The position numbers and the translations under genes are program-made. 64,000 bases of DNA from the NCBI GenBank assembly GCA_963814315.1, contig CAWFCG010000001.1, positions 904,504-968,503 of the forward strand, in the 5' to 3' direction. This stretch comes from JAFMJV01 sp963814315. GTDB taxonomy: Bacteria; Chloroflexota; Limnocylindria; Limnocylindrales; CSP1-4. Below the pieces are notes generated by a model. It was not told the DNA's origin and searched no databases. It saw only the letters and a program-made list of their open reading frames with translations. This document shows, one piece after another, positions 59,848 to 64,000 of this stretch (position 1 is the stretch's first letter; every line of letters begins with the position of its first letter).

Positions 59848-60754
59848 CGTCGCCGTTCCCGTGGTAGTAGGCCAGGAAGATCTGCTCAAGGTCGGCTTCG
59901 CGGGTATTGATGTTGACGACGTCATGTTCGAGCGCGCGGCGCAGCAGCTCGTTGACCGAGCCCTCGAAAGAGACGACCACGGTATGGCCGCGCGTCTCAG
60001 CCGAGTGAACGCCCTGGATGGCCTCGAAGTCGGCCGCCTCGACCGGCGCCCCGAACTCCAGGTCGATGCGCCGGATGGCCTTGCGCTTGAGTGCATCGAC
60101 ACGCTCGACCACGACCAGTCGGCCGTTGCGGAGGATGCCGACGCGGTCGGCCACGCGTTCGACCTCAGCCAGGCTGTGGCTGGAGAGGAAGACCGTCCGC
60201 CCGTCGGCTCGGACCTCTCGGATCATGGCCTGCAGCTCCTGCTGCATGAGTGGGTCGAGGCCGGTGCTGGGCTCATCGAGGATGACCAGCTCGGCCTTGT
60301 TCATGAAGGCCTGGATGAGGCCCACCTTCTGCTTGTTGCCGGTGGAGAGATCGCCGACCTTGCGGGTCAGGTCCACCTCCAGCCGCTCGCCCAGCGAGGC
60401 CACATAGGCCTGCTCGACGCCGCCACGGAGGTTGGCCAGGTAGGTGATGTTCTCGGCGCCGGTGAGCTTGGGGTAGAGCGAGTACTCCGAGGGCATGTAA
60501 GCGATACGGCTGCGCACCTCCACCGCGTGGGTGGCCACGTCGAGTCCCAGCACGCTGGCTCGGCCCGCGGTCGGGAAGATGAAGTGGAGCAAGCTGCGAA
60601 TGGTCGTGGTCTTGCCGGCGCCGTTGGGTCCCAGGAAGCCGAAGACCTCCCCACGCTGCACTTCCAGGTCCAGCTCGACCAGCGCCTTGACGTCCTTGTA
60701 GTGCTTGGTCAACCCCTCGGTCCTGATGGGCAGCGCGTCTTCGATGCTGGTCAT
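59837..60754 (-). CDS. ABC-2 exporter ATPase
   Basis: The 305-residue ATPase has Walker A GPNGAGKTTT, Q-loop AYMPSEYSLYPKLTG, signature LSTGNKQKVGL, Walker B LVILDEPSTGLDP and switch SSHSL, the pattern of CcmA/DrrA-type exporters. The C-terminal 80 residues form the DrrA-type accessory domain. The ATG overlaps the upstream regulator stop (ATGA), so the regulator and exporter are one transcript. Confidence 0.93.
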   Translation of the reverse strand: MTSIEDALPIRTEGLTKHYKDVKALVELDLEVQRGEVFGFLGPNGAGKTTTIRSLLHFIFPTAGRASVLGLDVATHAVEVRSRIAYMPSEYSLYPKLTGAENITYLANLRGGVEQAYVASLGERLEVDLTRKVGDLSTGNKQKVGLIQAFMNKAELVILDEPSTGLDPLMQQELQAMIREVRADGRTVFLSSHSLAEVERVADRVGILRNGRLVVVERVDALKRKAIRRIDLEFGAPVEAADFEAIQGVHSAETRGHTVVVSFEGSVNELLRRALEHDVVNINTREADLEQIFLAYYHGNGDDAA

Positions 60755-61227
60755 GCGTCCTCTCGTTTCGCGTCCTTGTACTGCTCCCAACGGTCGGCAA
60801 GTCTCGGTAGTTCCTCCAGCCAGAAGTCGGCGAAGGCGATCATCTCGTCGAGCCCGCCGCCTCGTGGGAGCCCTCCGAGCCGGATGACCTGCCTGCCCAT
60901 GCCCGCCAGTTGACCGAAACCCTTCAGCTTGGCCTCGGCCATGGCGATCCAGAAGTCCGCGCGCAGGCGGTAATAGGTCTTGCGGTCGCCCACACGGTGA
61001 CGCTGTTCGACGGCATCCAACTGCACCAGCAACCGAGCACTGGCGCTGACCGAGGCCGGACTCAGGCCGGCGTTGGCGATGATCTCGCCGGCCGACTGCT
61101 CTGCCGGATCGCAGACCAGCAGGTAGCCGAACATCTGGCCGGCGGCGCGCGGCACACCGAGCGACGCGAACCACGTACCCATTTGCTCCATAAGCATGTC
61201 GATAGCGGGACTCTCTTGGTCTGACAT
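60751..61227 (-). CDS. GbsR/MarR-type transcriptional regulator
   Basis: The 158-residue protein has a winged helix: GVPRAAGQMFGYLLVCDPAEQSAGEI then GLSPASVSASARLLVQLDAVEQ and the wing HRVGDRKTYYRL, followed by two helices that should dimerise. This matches the GbsR-like MarR branch (often next to ABC-2 exporters). It is the first gene of its own exporter operon and has a palindrome just upstream, which suggests autorepression with the exported compound as inducer. Confidence 0.88.
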   Translation of the reverse strand: MSDQESPAIDMLMEQMGTWFASLGVPRAAGQMFGYLLVCDPAEQSAGEIIANAGLSPASVSASARLLVQLDAVEQRHRVGDRKTYYRLRADFWIAMAEAKLKGFGQLAGMGRQVIRLGGLPRGGGLDEMIAFADFWLEELPRLADRWEQYKDAKREDA

Positions 61228-61231
61228 TTCA

Positions 61232-61266
61232 GTATGTTCCGAATGTTCTATTCATACGGATAGTAC
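61232..61266. promoter_or_regulatory. Candidate operator of the GbsR/MarR-type regulator
   Basis: GTATGTTCCGAATG (61232-61245) and CATACGGATAGTAC (61253-61266) form an imperfect inverted repeat, 10 of 14 matched, with centres 21 bases apart, about two helical turns. It starts 5 bases upstream of the regulator ATG and is AT-rich. TACTAT on the minus strand within it may be a -10. Confidence 0.5.
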
Positions 61267-61294
61267 AGTAGCACGCCTGTCGAGGCCTCTGGGC

Positions 61295-62392
61295 TCAGAC
61301 GCGCCGAGGGCTTCTTCCTCGAAGCAAGCCCACGACCACGACACCGGCGTAGAGTGCGATCGATACACCCGTCAGGATCCCGGCGGCCTGACGAAGCCCC
61401 TGGTCGAGCGTGATGTCGCCGATGATGCGGGCGGTCACCGAGACATGCAGCAACACGAGCGGTAGCCAGGCGACCGGTTGGTAGGCGATGGGGCGCCCCA
61501 GGATGGCCGGGAAGATGATGGGGGCGTGGCCGAAGACCATCGAGAAGACGAAGCCCAGCAGCACAGCGTGGAGGTAGGCGTCATAGCCGAAGCCACCCCA
61601 GATCTGTTCGTTGGTCAGGGCCACGAGGCCCGCGAAGCCCAGCCAGACGTAGCCTGCCAGCAGGCAGGCGGCCACGAAGCGCGGCAGTCCCGAGCGCCGG
61701 ATGGTCACCCGGGCTAAGTCGTAGTGCCACAGCCAGATCGCCAGCGCCAGCATGCCCACGCCCGACAGGCGCACGCCCGGTGCGACATCGATGACCATGT
61801 AGAGCAGCGCCGCGATGTAGATCCCTGCCGCAGCCGCGAATGAGCCGTGGGCGGCGCGGCTATGCACGCGCAACTTGGCCAGCTCCAGACGCTCGCCGGT
61901 GATGGTGAGCACCAGGAACGCCATCCACCACGGGGTCAGGAAGGCGACAGCGCGCCCGCCAAGCCAGGCAGCGTCGGCTAGCAGCAGGAAGCCGGCGCCG
62001 ATGGTCATCACCAACACATCCAGCGTGGGATGGCGACGCAACATCTCCAGGTTGATAGCCACCAAGACGGCGGCACCGGCGGCCAGCAAGCCGACCGCTG
62101 GTGCGGTGGCACCCTGGATCAGCAGCACGATGGTGCCGGCCCCGCCCAGCACCGGCGCGAGGTCAGCCCAGGTCCAGTCGCGCCCGAGGACGGTGCGCAT
62201 CGCGACCGAGCGCTCCAGAGCGATGAGTGTGCCGAAGACGCCTGCGGCCAGGATCGGTCCGTGCAGCATGACGCGCTCGGTCGCCAGGGCCGGCATCTCG
62301 ATCCCCAGGCGAGCCAGACCGGCCAGGATGCCGATGGCCATGGCCGCCACGATGACCATCAGCAATGGCAAGTGCAGGGCTATGCGTTTCAT
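61295..62392 (-). CDS. NnrS-like multi-helix membrane protein
   Basis: The 365-residue protein is almost entirely membrane, about 11-12 helices. The segment YLHAVLLGFVFSMVFGHAPIIFP resembles the NnrS family, in which conserved histidines bind heme or copper and which is linked to nitric-oxide stress. Other histidines occur at MLHGPI and LLHVSV. There is no denitrification gene nearby. It could instead belong to a related uncharacterised family. It is transcribed toward the regulator. Confidence 0.65.
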   Translation of the reverse strand: MKRIALHLPLLMVIVAAMAIGILAGLARLGIEMPALATERVMLHGPILAAGVFGTLIALERSVAMRTVLGRDWTWADLAPVLGGAGTIVLLIQGATAPAVGLLAAGAAVLVAINLEMLRRHPTLDVLVMTIGAGFLLLADAAWLGGRAVAFLTPWWMAFLVLTITGERLELAKLRVHSRAAHGSFAAAAGIYIAALLYMVIDVAPGVRLSGVGMLALAIWLWHYDLARVTIRRSGLPRFVAACLLAGYVWLGFAGLVALTNEQIWGGFGYDAYLHAVLLGFVFSMVFGHAPIIFPAILGRPIAYQPVAWLPLVLLHVSVTARIIGDITLDQGLRQAAGILTGVSIALYAGVVVVGLLRGRSPRRV

Positions 62393-62469
62393 GTCGCCAG
62401 CCTAGAGCGCGTGGCCAACACGAGGACGTCCTGGCGGGCCCCGTTTGACGTGACCTTCAGCCCGGGCCT

Positions 62470-62919
62470 TCAGAAGCCCCAGTGGACGATGGCCTTGCGG
62501 TCGCCCGTGCGCAGCATCTCGAGGGCCATCGAATCCGCTGGGACCAGTGGCTCCGGCAGGGCTGTCAGTGGGGCCCATCGGAGGCCACCGTTCAGCTCCG
62601 GCTCCCGGACCGATGGTTCTCCCTCCCACCTGGAGACGGCGAAGAAGAAGTCCACCCGCTGGCCACGATCACTCGAGGTCTGCCGACGATGAATGGTGCA
62701 GATCGGCTCCAGGTCGGCCTCGTCGATGACGACACCGAGCTCTTCATACGCTTCCCTGACTGCCGCCGCGTACACGGATTCACCGCGCTCCACGTGCCCG
62801 GCAGCGCTGCATGCCCAGTGGCCGTCCATGTACCCGGTGCCCGCGCGGTGCTGGAGCAGGACCTCACTGCCACGCAGCAGGGCGACATACGCCGCGGGGA
62901 CGAGAGCGAATGGCTGCAT
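62470..62919 (-). CDS. Nudix hydrolase
   Basis: From the ATG at 62919 the protein is 149 residues with an exact Nudix box, GHVERGESVYAAAVREAYEELGV (about 41-63), after YMDGHWACSAA. It is a pyrophosphohydrolase of nucleoside-diphosphate-linked compounds, of the NUDT/MutT type. The longer upstream frame covers the start of the divergent gene and was rejected. Substrate unknown. Confidence 0.92.
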   Translation of the reverse strand: MQPFALVPAAYVALLRGSEVLLQHRAGTGYMDGHWACSAAGHVERGESVYAAAVREAYEELGVVIDEADLEPICTIHRRQTSSDRGQRVDFFFAVSRWEGEPSVREPELNGGLRWAPLTALPEPLVPADSMALEMLRTGDRKAIVHWGF

Positions 62920-62997
62920 CGCGCCACGGTAGCCCATCGGCCACGGTCCTCGATCGGGTCCGCGGCCGACTCTCGAGGCGCGTGGCATCCTGACGCC

Positions 62998-63948
62998 GTG
63001 GATGCCGAGCATGCCAGCCGACTGGTTACTGACCTCGTCGACGCGGGTGTCCTCGTCGTCTTCGTGCCGCTGCTGTTCGTCGCGGCCGTGCTGGCGGGAC
63101 CCGTCGCTCGGCGAACCGGCAGCAGCCGCCTTCTCGTGTGGCTGGCGCTCGTATCGATCGCCGGGGTCCTCGCTGCCACCCTCCGGGAACGAGACTTGTT
63201 GGCACAACTCTCGGATGCTGGTCCCTCTTCCTGTGCCGGCTGCGTCCCATTTGGTTGGTTGACCGATCCACGGCTGTGGTCTCGTGCGGCTCGCATCGAC
63301 GCGGCGTGGCTGCTCAACGTGGCTCTCTTCATCCCGGCTGGCCTCCTGGTCACCCTCGCCACGCGTCGCCCGGCTCGGGTGCTCATCACCTTGGTCGGCC
63401 TGGCGCTATCGATCGAGGTCATCCAGGACCTGACTCGGCTCGGTTCGCCCGACCCGGCCGACCTCGTCGCCAACTCCGTCGGGGCCAGCATCGGGGTCGG
63501 ACTGGGCATCGTGGCGTTGCGCGTGCGCCCAGCTCGCATCGCGTCTCAGCCTGACCCGACGACCTCGCGCCGAGCCGAGGTCGCCTTCGTCGTTGGTGCG
63601 ATCACTATCGTCAGTCTGGGGTGGCTCGGACTCTCGCTCGGTGCCGACGCCAGGCTGGATTCGCTGAAACAGGAACTCAGAGAGGCCTTCGTCGGCTCGA
63701 CGGCCGGTGACATCGAGTCGAGGCTGGCATCGGCCGAAGGCTTCGACGAGATCCTGGCGTCCGTCTCGGTCCGCCCGGGATACCTCGGTCGCGTCGCGGA
63801 CAGCGAGCAATTCGAGGGCCGTTACGCGACCCAGTTCTTCGGCCTGTGGAGGTGTGCCTACATCCGCTGGACTGCTGACGGGTTCGGGCTTCGCGATGCC
63901 TCGGGCGACCAGTGCACCGTCTTTCGTGAAGGCCCTCCCACCGCATGA
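62998..63948 (+). CDS. VanZ-like membrane protein
   Basis: From the GTG at 62998 the protein is 316 residues. Hydrophobic segments lie near 10-35, 45-60, 100-120 and 130-170, with the VanZ core NVALFIPAGLLV, LSIEVIQDLTRLGSPDPADLVANSVGASIG. After a fifth helix (VGAITIVSLGWLGLSLGA) there is a roughly 95-residue extracytoplasmic domain with two cysteines that could pair. VanZ-like proteins are mostly uncharacterised; VanZ gives teicoplanin resistance. The stop directly abuts the tRNA 3' end on the other strand. Confidence 0.8.
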   Translation: MDAEHASRLVTDLVDAGVLVVFVPLLFVAAVLAGPVARRTGSSRLLVWLALVSIAGVLAATLRERDLLAQLSDAGPSSCAGCVPFGWLTDPRLWSRAARIDAAWLLNVALFIPAGLLVTLATRRPARVLITLVGLALSIEVIQDLTRLGSPDPADLVANSVGASIGVGLGIVALRVRPARIASQPDPTTSRRAEVAFVVGAITIVSLGWLGLSLGADARLDSLKQELREAFVGSTAGDIESRLASAEGFDEILASVSVRPGYLGRVADSEQFEGRYATQFFGLWRCAYIRWTADGFGLRDASGDQCTVFREGPPTA

Positions 63949-64000
63949 TGGCGCGCCCGGCGGGACTCGAACCCACGGCCTTCTGCTCCGGAGGCAGACG
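63949..64000 (-). tRNA. tRNA-Arg(CCG), 3' part (5' end outside window)
   Basis: Read on the minus strand, the 52 visible bases give an anticodon arm TCTGC-CTCCGGA-GCAGA with anticodon CCG, a T arm GTGGG-TTCGAGT-CCCGC, the acceptor 3' strand CGGGCGC, discriminator G and an encoded CCA end at 63949. The D arm and 5' acceptor lie beyond the window edge. It converges with the VanZ-like gene without any gap. Confidence 0.9.

Overview
The window is a high-GC bacterial chromosome segment with tightly packed genes, many overlapping by 1 to 4 bases (ATGA, GTGA, TGATG) and many GTG or TTG starts. Gene content fits a Chloroflexota-like bacterium, perhaps the Limnocylindria/Ellin6529 side: an HspR-type heat-shock operon, a KimA-like potassium transporter, CsoR, and solute-binding proteins with plain (non-lipoprotein) signal peptides. 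No rRNA or other lineage marker is present, so this placement is inference. No phage, transposon or CRISPR array was seen. Two genes (rsmG and an amino-acid ABC permease) look frameshifted, which could be real or an assembly error. Layout: 1-1210 holds the end of an MFS transporter and a trehalose-phosphatase (otsB). 1223-16272 (minus strand) is a full-length respiratory complex I operon, nuoA-B-C-D-H-[I/E]-F-[G-like]-J-K-L-M-N. 16404-21558 holds folK, a divergent purH, a small membrane protein, a cupin, a Nudix hydrolase and a MidA/NDUFAF7-type methyltransferase. 21559-28920 (minus) is a protein-quality operon, hsp20-hspR-lon-dnaJ-clpB, with a good sigma-70-like promoter. 29522-33585 is a potassium module: KimA-like permease, universal stress protein and two RCK proteins. 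33729-38013 holds a metallophosphoesterase, the broken rsmG, a DnaA-box palindrome, csoR, a membrane protein, hpt, a nuclease-like protein and a zinc-ribbon protein. 38196-46794 holds two amino-acid ABC systems, a polar one (plus strand) and a branched-chain one (minus strand). 47556-50882 holds a NYN-domain protein with four identical 96-bp repeats, holB and acylphosphatase. 50933-57873 holds a large GH13-like enzyme, a family-5 uracil-DNA glycosylase, a ScyD/ScyE-like secreted protein and an MFS exporter. 58209-61227 is an ABC-2 exporter with a GbsR/MarR-type regulator. 61295 to the end holds an NnrS-like membrane protein, a Nudix hydrolase, a VanZ-like protein and the 3' part of tRNA-Arg(CCG). 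The most unusual feature is the electron-input arm of complex I. The NuoG position is taken by a fusion of the NuoG [2Fe-2S] domain, a GltD-like FAD/NAD(P) oxidoreductase, NuoG-like double ferredoxin motifs and what looks like the second half of NuoI. NuoI itself keeps only its first ferredoxin motif and is fused to NuoE. One cluster-ligand cysteine each in NuoF (N3) and NuoE (N1a) is replaced by serine. The quinone/proton-pumping arm (B, D, H, J-N) looks canonical. This suggests a complex I with an altered or second electron entry site, and it is the best candidate here for an undescribed system.
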